Counted from the first letter of the stretch, positions 15,862 through 25,111 are shown. The stretch is 64,000 nucleotides of DNA from Sporosarcina sp. P32b (GCF_002743335.1 NZ_PDZB01000014.1:24583-88582); one strand, 5' to 3'. Notes: generated from the sequence alone by a model not told the origin. Numbers and translations are program-made.

Positions 15862-16872
15862 TCATCGATACCTCACCCAACCACCATCTTTTTTCTCGTC
15901 GCTCCCACGCTTGCTCAAGCGCCCAAGCACAAACGCGCTGGCTACTAGGCCAATCATAGTGTTCGTTTTCTTATTGAACACTTGCTTCACCATCAAGTTC
16001 ATATTCTGCGGACGCTCCGCCAATCTGCGCATGAAGTACCCGTACCAGTCCTCGCCAAACGGTACGTATGTACAGAAATTATAGCCTTCTTTTGCTAACT
16101 GCAACTGCAAATCATGGCGGAAACCGTACAGCATCTGGAACTCGAATTGATTATATGAAATATCATGCTCTTTCACAAACTGCTTTACATGATTAATAAT
16201 GTTGTGATCATGCGTCGCAATCGACGTGAATGTTCCATGCAATAAATGTTCTTCAATGATTTTAATATAATTTTCATCGATATCTTGTTTATCGGTATAC
16301 GCAACGTCCGGCGACTCTTTGTATGCACCTTTTACTAGACGAATACGTGTATCGTTATATTTCTTCGTGTCATCTAATGCACGGTGAAAATAGGCTTGGA
16401 TTACGGTTCCAATATTTTCATAGCCTTTTACTTTTAATTCGTCCAGCAAACGAAACGTCGGCTCAAGTCGTGAGTGATTTTCCATATCAAAATTCACAAA
16501 CACGCCTACCTCGCTTGCACGTTTGACAATCTCTTCTACTTGTTGTTCGCAAAATGCATATTCAATGTCGAGGCCGAGCTGTGAAGGTTTAATCGAGATG
16601 TGCGCATCCACTTGATTTTCTTGGATCGCGTCCACTACAGATAAGATTTGTTCTTTCGCTTTAGTGGCCTCGCTCTTGTCGTACACAAATTCACCCAAAT
16701 TATCTATCGTACATGAAATACCTGCTTGATTGAGCTCTTTGACACTATCAATCATTTCTTCGATGTTAGTTCCTGCCACAACTTGTTGGGCTCCTAATTG
16801 AAAGCCGTATTTTTGGGCAGCTTGATTCAGTAGTTGATTTTCAGATAGTCCGATAAAGAAATTTCTTAGCAT
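15862..16872 (-). CDS. proline dehydrogenase, 336 aa
   Basis: A monofunctional, FAD-dependent proline dehydrogenase (PRODH) that oxidises proline to pyrroline-5-carboxylate and passes electrons to the membrane. A TIM-barrel is indicated by regular strands: SCTIDNLGEF, AHISIKPSQLGLD, VFVNFDMENHS, RIRLVKGAYKE (near residue 180) and, towards the C-terminus, YVPFGEDWYGYFMRRLAERP, whose RRLAERP carries the substrate-binding arginines. The end carries about 35 extra residues with a hydrophobic stretch. I start at the ATG with GAGGTGG upstream. It stands alone; the partner P5C dehydrogenase is not beside it. Confidence 0.92.
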   Translation of the reverse strand: MLRNFFIGLSENQLLNQAAQKYGFQLGAQQVVAGTNIEEMIDSVKELNQAGISCTIDNLGEFVYDKSEATKAKEQILSVVDAIQENQVDAHISIKPSQLGLDIEYAFCEQQVEEIVKRASEVGVFVNFDMENHSRLEPTFRLLDELKVKGYENIGTVIQAYFHRALDDTKKYNDTRIRLVKGAYKESPDVAYTDKQDIDENYIKIIEEHLLHGTFTSIATHDHNIINHVKQFVKEHDISYNQFEFQMLYGFRHDLQLQLAKEGYNFCTYVPFGEDWYGYFMRRLAERPQNMNLMVKQVFNKKTNTMIGLVASAFVLGRLSKRGSDEKKDGGWVRYR

Positions 16873-16960
16873 AGTTTCCACCTCATTTGTATATTTCGTA
16901 TATCGAAATTATAACACTATTTCGTCATGTAAGCCCATACATTTGTTTATTCATTTTGTT

Positions 16961-17581
16961 TTACGTTCCTATAAACGGTAACATGCGGTCTGCCGGACTA
17001 TTTGGTTTGATGATATCTTGTAGATCAAGCAATGGAATCGGGAAATAGGGGAAGCCCGCTACGTAAGGTGAGATTTCATATAGTTGGAAGTAGACAACGA
17101 GACTCGTGTCTGCAAGGTAGAAGTCCTGATCAGGCTTGATTTTTGTAAATGGCTCAAGCACGGGCGTTTTCCATTGCTGTATATGACGTCTAATATATTC
17201 TGATATCCTCTGTACATAAGGACTGCCTGGCTTGAACATATCTTGCAGATTGTATTGTCTTCCCGTCTTCGTATCAAACGTCAGGGAGTTGACGTACGTC
17301 ATCCCATGCGCTCCACCAGTGAATGAATAGACAATTAAGTTGATACTGAAGAGATCACGCTGATTATTTTTAATTTCGTACGTTGCGACCAACTCGACAA
17401 GGCTTGGGTCATGATAATTATTGTCTTCTAGCATTTTATTCATTTCCTTGAATAGTAATTGATTTAGCTTTTCTTGAACTTTTGGATCATCTAATTGTGT
17501 AATGATGGGATAATACACATCCACTTTCGGTCTTGTATTCGATATGTGATACGTTTGAATAACAGCAGGGTTTTTCATCAT
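16961..17581 (-). CDS. DUF3298 domain protein, 206 aa
   Basis: Carries the DUF4163/DUF3298 pair seen in RsiV- and PdaC-like proteins: VDVYYPIITQLDDPKVQEKL at residues about 18-37, a SFTGGAHGMTYVNSLTFD block near 95-112, KTGRQYNLQDMFKPG, and VVYFQLYEISPYVAGFPYFP near 165-185. It lacks the N-terminal transmembrane segment of RsiV and any clear signal peptide. The role is unknown. The start follows GGGAAGGATGAA. Confidence 0.8.
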   Translation of the reverse strand: MMKNPAVIQTYHISNTRPKVDVYYPIITQLDDPKVQEKLNQLLFKEMNKMLEDNNYHDPSLVELVATYEIKNNQRDLFSINLIVYSFTGGAHGMTYVNSLTFDTKTGRQYNLQDMFKPGSPYVQRISEYIRRHIQQWKTPVLEPFTKIKPDQDFYLADTSLVVYFQLYEISPYVAGFPYFPIPLLDLQDIIKPNSPADRMLPFIGT

Positions 17582-17697
17582 TTCATCCTTCCCAAGACAT
17601 TTGTTTACTATATGCAAGGAATGGAGAGAAAGTTTCTCGCTTTTTATTTTGTCATATGATAGGATAAACACTGACTGATATAAGGATGTGAAGTAAA

Positions 17698-18075
17698 ATG
17701 ATCAATATTACATTACCTAAACCGGACGTAACGATCGTTCGCAGAAAACAAGAAATGGGACCGGATGAAACGCCGATTAAGCCAATCTATGGTTTCATCG
17801 ATTTTCATGACATTCCACGTGATAAAGGCGGCCTTTTGTTGTTCTTCAACCAAAGCGACGAGTTATTATTCGTAGGAAAAGCACGTAAATTACGTCCACG
17901 TCTGAAAAAGCATTTTGAAGACCAAGTGTCTCCATTACGTAATCACCGTGAAGAAGTAGCAAAAATTTCCGCTGTGATCATCGATGATCCAATGGAACGC
18001 GAAATCTACGAAACGTACGTAATCAACACAGAGCAAGCAAAGTACAACGTAGAAAAAGCATTTTTCAGAGATTAA
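17698..18075 (+). CDS. GIY-YIG domain protein, UvrC N-terminal-like, 125 aa
   Basis: The segment GLLLFFNQSDELLFVGKARK (residues about 45-64) corresponds to the UvrC-type GIY-YIG core, here degenerate in the first motif (GLL/F for GIY) but keeping the VGKA and the downstream Glu in EREIYETYVI. The protein is a single nuclease-type domain without the UvrC C-terminal half. It may be a repair or mobile-element-derived nuclease. The ATG has no strong ribosome site beyond AAGGATG, and it diverges from the DUF3298 gene. Confidence 0.75.
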   Translation: MINITLPKPDVTIVRRKQEMGPDETPIKPIYGFIDFHDIPRDKGGLLLFFNQSDELLFVGKARKLRPRLKKHFEDQVSPLRNHREEVAKISAVIIDDPMEREIYETYVINTEQAKYNVEKAFFRD

Positions 18076-18106
18076 GCTGTCTGCCTTCGCAGGCGGCTTT
18101 TATTTT
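18076..18106 (+). terminator. rho-independent terminator
   Basis: GCTGTCTGC/GCAGGCGGC stem with a CTTC loop and a T-rich tail directly after the GIY-YIG gene. Confidence 0.85.
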
Positions 18107-18109
18107 TGT

Positions 18110-18460
18110 CTATAAACCGTCTACTGCTTTGGACAACTGGACATCTACCACATCCGCTACATGAATTCTTTCCGCTCCAAATGGATCGCGCAGTACGATC
18201 GTCATCGTCTGCAAGTCGAGCGCTTCGATCTCCCCTTGATGAAAGCGAACCTCTCCATCATGCCAAGTCTTGATTGATGTCTCGCTACGTCTGCGCAAAG
18301 CCACTTCAAGAGTCTCCTGCATCGTTTGTAGCTCCCAATCGGTTAACTCAGGTCGTTCTATATATTCGTCTTCCCGTTGCCAATCACGTAGTCTCTCGAG
18401 GTGTTCAGGCAGCATAAGCGACGTCCACTTCAATTTCCCTCTATCTCGGTTCCTTTCCAT
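18110..18460 (-). CDS. YolD-like protein, 116 aa
   Basis: Begins MERNRDRGKLKWTSLMLPEH, the family signature (DRGxxKWxSxMLPEH), and ends with a short beta-rich part. YolD proteins usually accompany Y-family polymerase genes (UvrX/YqjW) under SOS control. No polymerase gene is present in this window. The promoter carries two LexA-like boxes around its -10, so it probably belongs to the DNA-damage regulon. Its biochemical role is not established. Confidence 0.85.
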   Translation of the reverse strand: MERNRDRGKLKWTSLMLPEHLERLRDWQREDEYIERPELTDWELQTMQETLEVALRRRSETSIKTWHDGEVRFHQGEIEALDLQTMTIVLRDPFGAERIHVADVVDVQLSKAVDGL

Positions 18461-18482
18461 CAGCTATTCCCCATTTCTTAAG

Positions 18483-18496
18483 CGTATGTATGTTCG
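18483..18496 (-). promoter_or_regulatory. degenerate LexA (DinR) box, downstream site
   Basis: CGAACATACATACG on the minus strand, a two-mismatch version of CGAACNNNNGTTCG, lies just past the -10 of yolD. Confidence 0.5.
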
Positions 18497-18497
18497 T

Positions 18498-18526
18498 ATT
18501 ATACAGAACATACATTCTAAAATCAA
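18498..18526 (-). promoter_or_regulatory. SigA-type promoter of yolD
   Basis: TTGATT (18526-18521), a 17-bp spacer and TATAAT (18503-18498) on the minus strand. The two LexA-like boxes flank and overlap the spacer and -10. Confidence 0.75.
18505..18518 (-). promoter_or_regulatory. LexA (DinR) box in the yolD spacer
   Basis: AGAACATACATTCT (read on the plus strand) is one mismatch from GAACNNNNGTTC and lies between -35 and -10, so bound LexA would block RNA polymerase. Confidence 0.6.
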
Positions 18527-18536
18527 TGGTTAAAAA

Positions 18537-18561
18537 GACCATCGCTTGATAAGCGATGGTC
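18537..18561 (-). terminator. terminator of the chemoreceptor gene
   Basis: GACCATCGCTT/AAGCGATGGTC with a 3-nt loop, followed by TTTTTAACC on the minus strand. Confidence 0.9.
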
Positions 18562-18567
18562 GAGTGT

Positions 18568-20280
18568 TTACTTAGGTAATTTGAATGAACCGACAAACAC
18601 TTCCAGTTCACGCGCCATTTGATTGGTCTGCGTAGAACGTTCTGAAATTTCTTCTATGCTGGCTGTCGTTTGCTCGGCAGCTGCCGCAATATTATTCGTC
18701 ATGTCTTCGATATTTTGTACAGCATGTGTCAAATGCTCGATCAACTGCACTGCCTCTGTTGATTTCGCGGCTTCTGACGTCATCAAGTTCGAGATATTCT
18801 TGATTTCCTTGACAGTTTCTCCAACTGCTACGGAAATATTACTCAATGACTGAGACGTAAGCTTCACTGTTTCTGTACCCTTCGTGATATGTTTCGTATT
18901 TTCCGATGTAGAAGTAATGACTTGCTGGATACGATCCGAAATATCCTTCACTAGTTTCTCTACTTCGAGCACTTCCTGATTCGATTGCTCGGCCAAGTTC
19001 CGTACTTCTTCTGCCACTACCGCAAAGCCTTTACCGTGTTCACCTGCACGAGCCGCTTCAATGGATGCGTTCAGCGCGAGTAAATTGGTTTGAGCTGCGA
19101 TTCCTGCGATAGAACCTGTGATATTTTGAATCTTCGTCGTAGATTCAACCAAGTTTTGGATCGTATCTCCCACTTCTTGTGAACCATTTCGAATTAATTC
19201 CATATCGTGGCTAATTTCCTCTGCACGTTTTGCGCCTTCTAGTGCAATCTTCATCGTTTCGTTGGAGTTAACGAGCATCGAATCAGCGCTTTGTTTCGTG
19301 TTGTCTAAACCACTTGCTAATCCCGTCAAAATGCCTGTAGCGTGCTCCGCAGTTGATGTGCCATCCGTAACGGCCGTGACGACTTCTTCGATATTATGCG
19401 CAACCATCGTAATCGCTTCACGCATTTCAGAAAGTGATGCAGAGGTTTCCCCCGCGTTTTCGGATAAATGCTGCGATGTCGTATTCATCGTCGAGATCAT
19501 ATCTTGTAAATTCACCGTCATACGATTCAGTGTACGGGCTAAGTCGCCCACTTCGTCTTGTGATTTCACTTCCGTCGGTTGAACCGCCAAGTCGCCATCC
19601 GCAATTTTCTTCGCCTGCTCAATTAAGCTCGTGATCGGCTTCGTTTTCCGACGAATCAGGAATCCTGTACCGATTGAAGCAAGTATCATAGGGATAATGC
19701 TGATCAAGATTCCGTCGCGTACGACATCCCATGTACGGTGCTTGACGATGTTCGCATCGAAATCAATTACGCTGAATGCGATGATTTCTTTGCTCGCATC
19801 CTGATCTGCGTGTATTGGCGCATAACCTGAAAGCCGCTCCATGTCACCATACTCGTAAGGCTGGGAGTATGTAGAATGTCGATGTTCGAGTAAATCGGCA
19901 ATCGCTTCTTCGTCTAAATGGAACTGATCTCCCGGCTTAAATCCTTTAGCTCTCAGATTATCGTCGAGGGCTACGAGTTTTCCATCCAAATCCAAAATAT
20001 ATTGAGTTTCAAATATATTTTTATGTTCGGTTGTCCAATTCAACGTCTTCCCTAGTGCATCTTGTGTATCAGCGTCGCCAGCCAATGCTTTTTCCATATC
20101 ACCAGGTCGAATCAATCCAGTAGTAATATTGGCACAGCCGTACGCCTCAATTCCTGCAGCGTCATATAACTTGTCATAAGCAGTCTTATATGTAGCCAGT
20201 GATGTAATAGCTAGCATCACCACCAAGATTCCAGCTATGATCGTACCTAGCTGAAACGTTAACGAATCTTTAACTTTCAT
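18568..20280 (-). CDS. methyl-accepting chemotaxis protein, 570 aa
   Basis: A transmembrane chemoreceptor. Helix 1 is at about residues 10-30, followed by an external sensor domain of about 165 residues. Helix 2 is near 190-208 and HAMP near 210-263 ([20 protein letters not shown]). A long signalling coiled coil has the conserved hairpin tip around residues 375-430 ([38 protein letters not shown]), the CheA/CheW-binding part. The ligand is unknown. It is a single gene with its own terminator and is divergent from marR. Confidence 0.95.
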   Translation of the reverse strand: MKVKDSLTFQLGTIIAGILVVMLAITSLATYKTAYDKLYDAAGIEAYGCANITTGLIRPGDMEKALAGDADTQDALGKTLNWTTEHKNIFETQYILDLDGKLVALDDNLRAKGFKPGDQFHLDEEAIADLLEHRHSTYSQPYEYGDMERLSGYAPIHADQDASKEIIAFSVIDFDANIVKHRTWDVVRDGILISIIPMILASIGTGFLIRRKTKPITSLIEQAKKIADGDLAVQPTEVKSQDEVGDLARTLNRMTVNLQDMISTMNTTSQHLSENAGETSASLSEMREAITMVAHNIEEVVTAVTDGTSTAEHATGILTGLASGLDNTKQSADSMLVNSNETMKIALEGAKRAEEISHDMELIRNGSQEVGDTIQNLVESTTKIQNITGSIAGIAAQTNLLALNASIEAARAGEHGKGFAVVAEEVRNLAEQSNQEVLEVEKLVKDISDRIQQVITSTSENTKHITKGTETVKLTSQSLSNISVAVGETVKEIKNISNLMTSEAAKSTEAVQLIEHLTHAVQNIEDMTNNIAAAAEQTTASIEEISERSTQTNQMARELEVFVGSFKLPK

Positions 20281-20512
20281 CAAACCTTATGCCCACCCTT
20301 CCAATTTGGTTCATCTAGCTCATTCGTTGTCTTTATCATACGCTATCAGTCTATAATTAAAAAGAAGAAAATGAAAAACTCTTTGATTTTAAAATATTGT
20401 GTAAGATGTAGGTATTATTATCGTGTCACAACGGTTTCATTTCGTATATAATATTGTATGATGAATAGTATATAAACATAAAGTTTCTTGAAGGAAAGGG
20501 AGGCGTTCTTTT

Positions 20513-20938
20513 TTGAATGAAGAACAGACAATTTTCAATTTGGTACATTTAATGGATCAAGTGACAAATAAAATGCTGATCCGTTTCCAGCAAGAATCTA
20601 AGCTGTCCCTAGGGATCTCCCATATTCTTGTGTTGCTAGAGTTACATAACAAAGGTGAGCAACGTCCTTCTGACTTGGCTGAAACACTAGGCTTTACGCC
20701 GGCTTCCTTAACGCATTTGTCGTCAAAGCTCATTAAAAGTGAATTTATCACGTTACGTAATGATGAAGAAGACCGCCGAACAAAGTATTGGAAAATAACA
20801 CCCCTAGGCCTAGAAATTTTAGGCGAAGCGCAGAAATGCGGAATACAAGTGCGTTCGGAGTTCTTTAGTCACTTATCGGAGGCTGAACGAAATAGTTTAG
20901 TCCAAATTTACACAAAGTTAAATAATACGTTTGTTTGA
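20513..20938 (+). CDS. MarR family transcriptional regulator, 141 aa
   Basis: A winged-helix repressor: dimerisation helices at both ends and a DNA-binding core QRPSDLAETLGFTPASLTHL (near residues 48-67) with the wing DEEDRRTKYWKITPLG. It starts at TTG with GGGAGG upstream. Target and inducer are unknown. It diverges from the chemoreceptor gene across 230 bp, so the two could share regulation. Confidence 0.9.
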   Translation: MNEEQTIFNLVHLMDQVTNKMLIRFQQESKLSLGISHILVLLELHNKGEQRPSDLAETLGFTPASLTHLSSKLIKSEFITLRNDEEDRRTKYWKITPLGLEILGEAQKCGIQVRSEFFSHLSEAERNSLVQIYTKLNNTFV

Positions 20939-20943
20939 ACGAA

Positions 20944-20970
20944 GCTGCTCTCGTATAGAGCAGCTTTTTT
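20944..20970 (+). terminator. terminator of the marR-type gene
   Basis: GCTGCTCT/AGAGCAGC stem with a 5-nt loop followed by TTTTTT. Confidence 0.9.
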
Positions 20971-21020
20971 GTTTTGTGAAGAGTGTTGGTTTGATTATTT
21001 GGGAAAGGCTGTTTTGAATG

Positions 21021-21172
21021 CGCTCAATAGTTCCGCGCGAATGCTCTATGGCGTGCGGTATCCGCTCTATCAACATCCGCGTGCGCTCATATTTTCACCA
21101 CGAACTCTCTATCGCACACGCAATCCGCTCTATCAACGGCCATATCCGCTCATACCCGCGCCCCCACGCATA
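21021..21172 (+). repeat. 21-bp-phased CGCTC repeat array, locus 2
   Basis: GCTC half-units start at 21022, 21043, 21064, 21085, (21106, first base changed), 21127 and 21148, every step exactly 21 bp, with a degenerate eighth at about 21168. The units alternate between GCTCTATCA-like and GCTCATA-like text, and the other 11 bp of each unit are not conserved. The array sits between convergent genes (MarR and SDR), beyond the MarR terminator. Confidence 0.85.
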
Positions 21173-21227
21173 CTTACACACACAAAAAAGACCGCCCCAT
21201 AAAAACAGGACAGCCTTGAATGTTGTA

Positions 21228-21980
21228 TTAACGTAATTTGATAGAACCGCCGTCTACCATCATCGTTTGACCGGTGATGTAAGAAGCATCTTCGCTCGCT
21301 AGGAATACTGCGGTACGACCGATGTCTTTTTCTGGATCGCCCAGGCGTCCAAGTGGATTTTTCGCAAGAATCGCTTTATACGATTCCGGATTTTCTTTTC
21401 CCCAATGCTCAATGCCAGGTGTTTTGGCAATCGGCGAAATCAGGTTACATGTGATGCCGTATTGACCCCACTCATTCGCAGCCACTCTTGTGATCCCGCG
21501 AATGGCTTCTTTCGCCGCAGCATATGAACCTTGGTTCACATCGCCATTTAGTCCTGCGCCGGATGAGAAGTTGATCACAGTGCCTTTTGACTCTTTCAAG
21601 TGTGGAAGTGCAGCTTGCATCAAGTAAAGCGTTGGATAGAATCCTGTATTGAACGACAGGTCTATGTCTTCTTGCGTCATCTCTTCAATAGATTTCATAC
21701 GTGAAGCATGCGCGTTATTAACTAAGATATCCAATTTTCCGAGCTTCGTTACGACTTGCTCGACAATGGAAGGTAATTCTGTTCGAACAGTTAAGTCCGC
21801 TTGAATAAAAATCGATTGCGGAGAGATTTTCTGCAATTTTTCAATCGCTGCATCGCCTGCTTCTTTGTTTAAGTCAACGATCGCGATAGTCGCACCTTCT
21901 TTAGCGAATGCTGTAGCGATACCTAATCCGATGCCGCCAGCCCCGCCTGTAATGATTGCAACTTTTTTGTCTAATCTCAT
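21228..21980 (-). CDS. short-chain dehydrogenase/reductase, 250 aa
   Basis: A classical SDR with the nucleotide-binding GGAGGIGLGIA (residues about 11-21), a DLNKEAGD acidic strand end indicating NAD(H) preference, NNAH for the NNAG motif near 87, the catalytic Ser in NFSSGAGL and YAAAK near 152-156. C-terminal ASEDASYITGQTMMVDGG matches the family. The substrate is unknown (3-oxoacyl or sugar alcohol type). I start at the ATG with AAGGAG upstream. It stands alone. Confidence 0.9.
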   Translation of the reverse strand: MRLDKKVAIITGGAGGIGLGIATAFAKEGATIAIVDLNKEAGDAAIEKLQKISPQSIFIQADLTVRTELPSIVEQVVTKLGKLDILVNNAHASRMKSIEEMTQEDIDLSFNTGFYPTLYLMQAALPHLKESKGTVINFSSGAGLNGDVNQGSYAAAKEAIRGITRVAANEWGQYGITCNLISPIAKTPGIEHWGKENPESYKAILAKNPLGRLGDPEKDIGRTAVFLASEDASYITGQTMMVDGGSIKLR

Positions 21981-22061
21981 ATGTACCATCTCCTTATTAT
22001 TTATATTTTAACATTAAACCAATTTCAGTGTAAACTAATTACCCTCGACAACATGTATGCC

Positions 22062-23060
22062 TTATATAGAAATTTCAGCTTGTGGATCTGCCGACGGTTT
22101 GCCAAACAAATAGCCTTGAAATAGTTGATAACCTTTCTTTTTCAGCCACTCAAAATCTTCTACCGCTTCTATACCCTCTGCTAACGGAATTGAATCCACT
22201 GCCAACGCTTTTTCAAGAAAATCTGCTGCAATAAGTTGCTTTTCAAGATCCGTCGCGACACCTTGCACATATTTAATATCGAGCTTCATATAGTTCGGAC
22301 GAAGGAAAGAGAGTACTTCAACTGTGTTATAGCCTTCCCCCACATCATCGAGCGCATACTCAAACCCTCTTGAATGATAGTACTCCAAAATCTTTTTTAA
22401 ATGGCCCATATCTTCCACTTTTTCCGACTCCACTACTTCGAAAATCAAACGATATGGGTCAATTTGTAATTCATTCGCTAAATTTATCGTCGATCGCAAG
22501 CAAAACTCTGGCGAATAGATAGAGGTTGGAATGAAATTAATAAACGCTTTTTGGCTAATACGTTTTGCATGGCGAACTGCCGTTAGACGACACACTCTAT
22601 CAAGAGCATATAATCTACCACGCTCTTTTGCTGCGGAGAAAATTTCATTTGGATAAATTACTTTCCCGTCTTTATGATAAAAGCGCGCGAGCAATTCATA
22701 GGCATAAATCTCAAGGTCAGGTGTAACAATAGGCTGATAATGACTTGTCAATTGTTCGTCTTGAATGACCTCGTCAATCCATTGCATTTCGACTACATGC
22801 ATGACTTCCGAGAATGGTCGCCAGTCGGTTTGGTCGAGACGAAATTGAATAGTATCCATTTCTACTGCATGATCGACGCAAAAGTCGTATAATTCTTTTA
22901 TCCCTTGTTCTTTCACATGAAAGGTTTGATCTACCTGGTTCACTAGCATATCGGCTCGTTTCAAATGATTTTCTATTGATTCGAACAGTGCGGTTTGCTT
23001 ACAATTTTCAAATGAGACTTCATAATCAATAGCGCGGACAATGCAACCTTTGCAAGGCAA
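22062..23060 (-). CDS. EAL-domain protein, probable c-di-GMP phosphodiesterase, 332 aa
   Basis: An N-terminal 90 residues of unknown fold begins with a CKGC pair. The EAL domain follows from about 95: YAYELLAR (EAL variant ELL), INFIPTSIY, FEVVESE, YALDDVGEGYN (the DD metal-binding pair), MKLDIKYV and AEGIE before GYLFGKPS. The main metal and catalytic acids and the Lys are present, so hydrolysis of c-di-GMP to pGpG is likely. There is no GGDEF domain and no membrane segment. It starts at TTG behind AGGGGTGA. Confidence 0.88.
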   Translation of the reverse strand: MPCKGCIVRAIDYEVSFENCKQTALFESIENHLKRADMLVNQVDQTFHVKEQGIKELYDFCVDHAVEMDTIQFRLDQTDWRPFSEVMHVVEMQWIDEVIQDEQLTSHYQPIVTPDLEIYAYELLARFYHKDGKVIYPNEIFSAAKERGRLYALDRVCRLTAVRHAKRISQKAFINFIPTSIYSPEFCLRSTINLANELQIDPYRLIFEVVESEKVEDMGHLKKILEYYHSRGFEYALDDVGEGYNTVEVLSFLRPNYMKLDIKYVQGVATDLEKQLIAADFLEKALAVDSIPLAEGIEAVEDFEWLKKKGYQLFQGYLFGKPSADPQAEISI

Positions 23061-23167
23061 TTATTTCACCCCTTCAATATCTGATTTGAGAATCATATCA
23101 TATTTCAGGTACTTTTCTCACATATGGGTATGGAATTATAGTTTTTCTAGTTAAATAGCGTGCCAGT

Positions 23168-23193
23168 GTTTAGATTACTTTCATTTGTGGAAT
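23168..23193 (+). promoter_or_regulatory. possible SigB promoter for the first DUF948 pair
   Basis: GTTTAG, a 14-bp spacer, then TGGAAT resembles the SigB consensus GTTTAA-N13-15-GGGTAT (nine of twelve positions). It lies about 85 bp upstream of the first gene. The stronger match before the opposite pair supports it. Confidence 0.35.
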
Positions 23194-23277
23194 GACAAGG
23201 ATATAGAACGTTTACCCGTTTCGACGGAAGTTAGGCGTTCAAGTTAAAAACGCACTTATTATGTGGAGGTGACTAGA

Positions 23278-23697
23278 TTGAAGGTGCTCTTGTATATTAG
23301 TGCCATAGTCGCCGTTGCGGCTTTAGTAGTTATCGCAATTGCTATTATTAAAACAGCCAAGGCGGTCAAAGAAGCAATGACAGATGTAAAAGAAACGATG
23401 AAACGTGTGGAACTGAAAGTGGGCGGTATCACGGATAAAGCCGATCAGCTCATGACTCAGACGAACCAAATTGCGGATGATGCGAATGCAAAACTGCAAT
23501 CGGTTGACGGATTGGCGGCCTCAGCGAAAGAACTTCGCGAATCCACCCAGTACGTGCAAAACTCTATCGCTAAAATGGCGGATCAAGTATCAGCGCCTCC
23601 TGGCAAGTATGCCAAATTGATGGAGCAAACGACTGCATTGTCCGAAGTAGCATCAAAAATGTACTACAAGATGAAGCAGAATAACGGAGAGAGGTGA
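23278..23697 (+). CDS. DUF948 domain protein, 139 aa
   Basis: One N-terminal transmembrane helix (residues about 3-24) is followed by a long heptad-like helix rich in Asp, Lys and Gln and by a C-terminal helical end. This is the YtxG-like DUF948 layout. Such proteins belong to the general stress response in Bacillus, often with YtxH. The start is a TTG with TGGAGGTGA upstream. It is followed directly by a second DUF948 gene. Confidence 0.8.
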   Translation: MKVLLYISAIVAVAALVVIAIAIIKTAKAVKEAMTDVKETMKRVELKVGGITDKADQLMTQTNQIADDANAKLQSVDGLAASAKELRESTQYVQNSIAKMADQVSAPPGKYAKLMEQTTALSEVASKMYYKMKQNNGER

Positions 23698-23702
23698 ACT
23701 TG

Positions 23703-24140
23703 ATGGATTGGGTACTAGGAATAGGCGTATTGCTTATCGGCATCGCGCTAATTATTGTCGCAATCGTGTTAATTAAACCACTTGGAAAATTGACCGAAGT
23801 ATTGGAAAGTGTCAAAAAGACGACCGATACCCTGCCGTCAACGGTAGCAGAAGTTACGGGTCAAACACAACAAATTCTTCATACAACGAATGATACGATT
23901 AGTAATGTAAACAAACAGATTGATGAAGTGACACCGGTCTTCCAGATTGTTGGAGATGTTGGCGAGGCTTCACGTGAAGTGACGACTGCCGCACTCGATA
24001 CGACGATTCGCTTTAAGGATCGTGTTGGGAATGCGAGTGAGTTTGTTCGCGAGAAAGAATATAAAGGGTTGTATGGAGTCGCTACGCTGGCATTTTATTT
24101 GATGCAGCAGCGTAAAGAACTTAAGAAGATGCGACCGTAA
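23703..24140 (+). CDS. DUF948 domain protein, 145 aa
   Basis: A transmembrane helix at residues about 3-24 is followed by coiled-coil text with TPVFQIVGDVGEASREVTT near residue 78 and a C-terminal YGVATLAFYLMQQRKE. The motif recurs in the minus-strand paralogue at 24617 (TPLFQVIGDLGESTHQLTS), so the two are related copies. The ATG follows GAGAGGTGAACTTG, and the gene is 5 bp after its partner, so the pair is an operon. Confidence 0.8.
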   Translation: MDWVLGIGVLLIGIALIIVAIVLIKPLGKLTEVLESVKKTTDTLPSTVAEVTGQTQQILHTTNDTISNVNKQIDEVTPVFQIVGDVGEASREVTTAALDTTIRFKDRVGNASEFVREKEYKGLYGVATLAFYLMQQRKELKKMRP

Positions 24141-24144
24141 GTGG

Positions 24145-24195
24145 AAGAGCTGTTCAGAGAGTCTTGTAAAGACTTTATGAACAGCTCTTTTTATG
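24145..24195 (+). terminator. rho-independent terminator
   Basis: Outer stem AAGAGCTGTTCA/TGAACAGCTCTT with an inner AGTCTT/AAGACT hairpin and a T-rich tail. Confidence 0.85.
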
Positions 24196-24342
24196 TTTTA
24201 AGAGGAAAAGCGATGGGAATCGCCATCCGAAATATAGGCTACATTATTGCATAGAAACCGCGTACCGGCATGGTCACCTTCAAATTCTATGTCTACACTT
24301 CGCGTGATTCACCCATAAAAGCAATTGTCAAAAAATAAAACA

Positions 24343-24513
24343 TTATTCCATTTGCCCAGAATTTAGTAAAGCGCTATAACTAATCATTGCATAGACAATC
24401 ACACTAAAGACAGCATCGAGTATTGAACTTAAGAAAATAGGTTTCCAGTTATCGGTAGACTCTTTCACCAACGCCATACCTTTGCGTACACCAATACTGT
24501 ATAGGTAGAGCAC
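24343..24513 (-). CDS. possible small membrane protein, 56 aa
   Basis: A GTG at 24513 is preceded by GGGGGAGATAC. The product has a C-terminal hydrophobic helix (IFLSSILDAVFSVIVYAMIS) after a polar stretch. It could equally be the C-terminal fragment of a lost membrane protein. No family is recognised. Confidence 0.4.
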   Translation of the reverse strand: MLYLYSIGVRKGMALVKESTDNWKPIFLSSILDAVFSVIVYAMISYSALLNSGQME

Positions 24514-24564
24514 GTATCTCCCCCACTATAAAAACATTTACTACAATGCTCCCCTAAACCTAAA

Positions 24565-24608
24565 AAAGACTGAAGCTCAAGCCCCACTGGGATTGATCTT
24601 CAGTCTTT
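24565..24608 (-). terminator. terminator of the second DUF948 pair
   Basis: AAAGACTGAAG/CTTCAGTCTTT stem, followed by TTTTT on the minus strand. Confidence 0.8.
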
Positions 24609-24616
24609 GTCAGCAC

Positions 24617-25111
24617 TTAAAATGACGCGTTTTCCGGTGCTGGCAACTTTTTTTGTGGAACACCTTGTTCTGCACGATCCTTAGCAGCACTCACAGATTG
24701 TTTGCGCTTCTTAAAGATGTAATAACCTAACATGGCCGAACCGTAGATGCCGCCTAGTTTTTTGTTTTGCTCCGAAGTGTCTGTGTGCTCTCCTTTTTGT
24801 TGAACGGAAGACGACACATCCACTAACGAAGAAGTTAGTTGGTGTGTAGATTCTCCAAGGTCGCCGATTACTTGGAACAATGGAGTCAGATTTTCAATTT
24901 TTGTATTGATATCTGCTAATGAGTTATTACTGTTTTTAATTAAATTTCCTGTTTCGTCCAAAATACCATCAAGTTGTTTTGGAAGCGCTCCTACCGTCTC
25001 ATCGACGTCTTGCAGAATATTTCCGACTTGTTGTAATACTTTTGCGAAATAGATAGCTAAAATGACGAAGGCGATACCGATGAGTATGACGCCAATTCCA
25101 ACGAGATCCAT
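24617..25111 (-). CDS. DUF948 domain protein, 164 aa
   Basis: The layout is the same as 23703: a membrane helix at about residues 3-24, a coiled coil, TPLFQVIGDLGESTHQLTS near residue 78, then a basic tail with YGSAMLGYYIFKKRK. It also has about 20 extra C-terminal residues. It is the second gene of a minus-strand pair, 13 bp after 25131, facing the plus-strand pair. It is probably a membrane-anchored stress protein of unknown mechanism. Confidence 0.8.
   Translation of the reverse strand: MDLVGIGVILIGIAFVILAIYFAKVLQQVGNILQDVDETVGALPKQLDGILDETGNLIKNSNNSLADINTKIENLTPLFQVIGDLGESTHQLTSSLVDVSSSVQQKGEHTDTSEQNKKLGGIYGSAMLGYYIFKKRKQSVSAAKDRAEQGVPQKKLPAPENASF

Noticed and set aside
20284..20512. SigD promoter before the chemoreceptor gene
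   Set aside because: A TGATAG-like -10 exists, but no TAAA-type -35 at the right spacing could be found.
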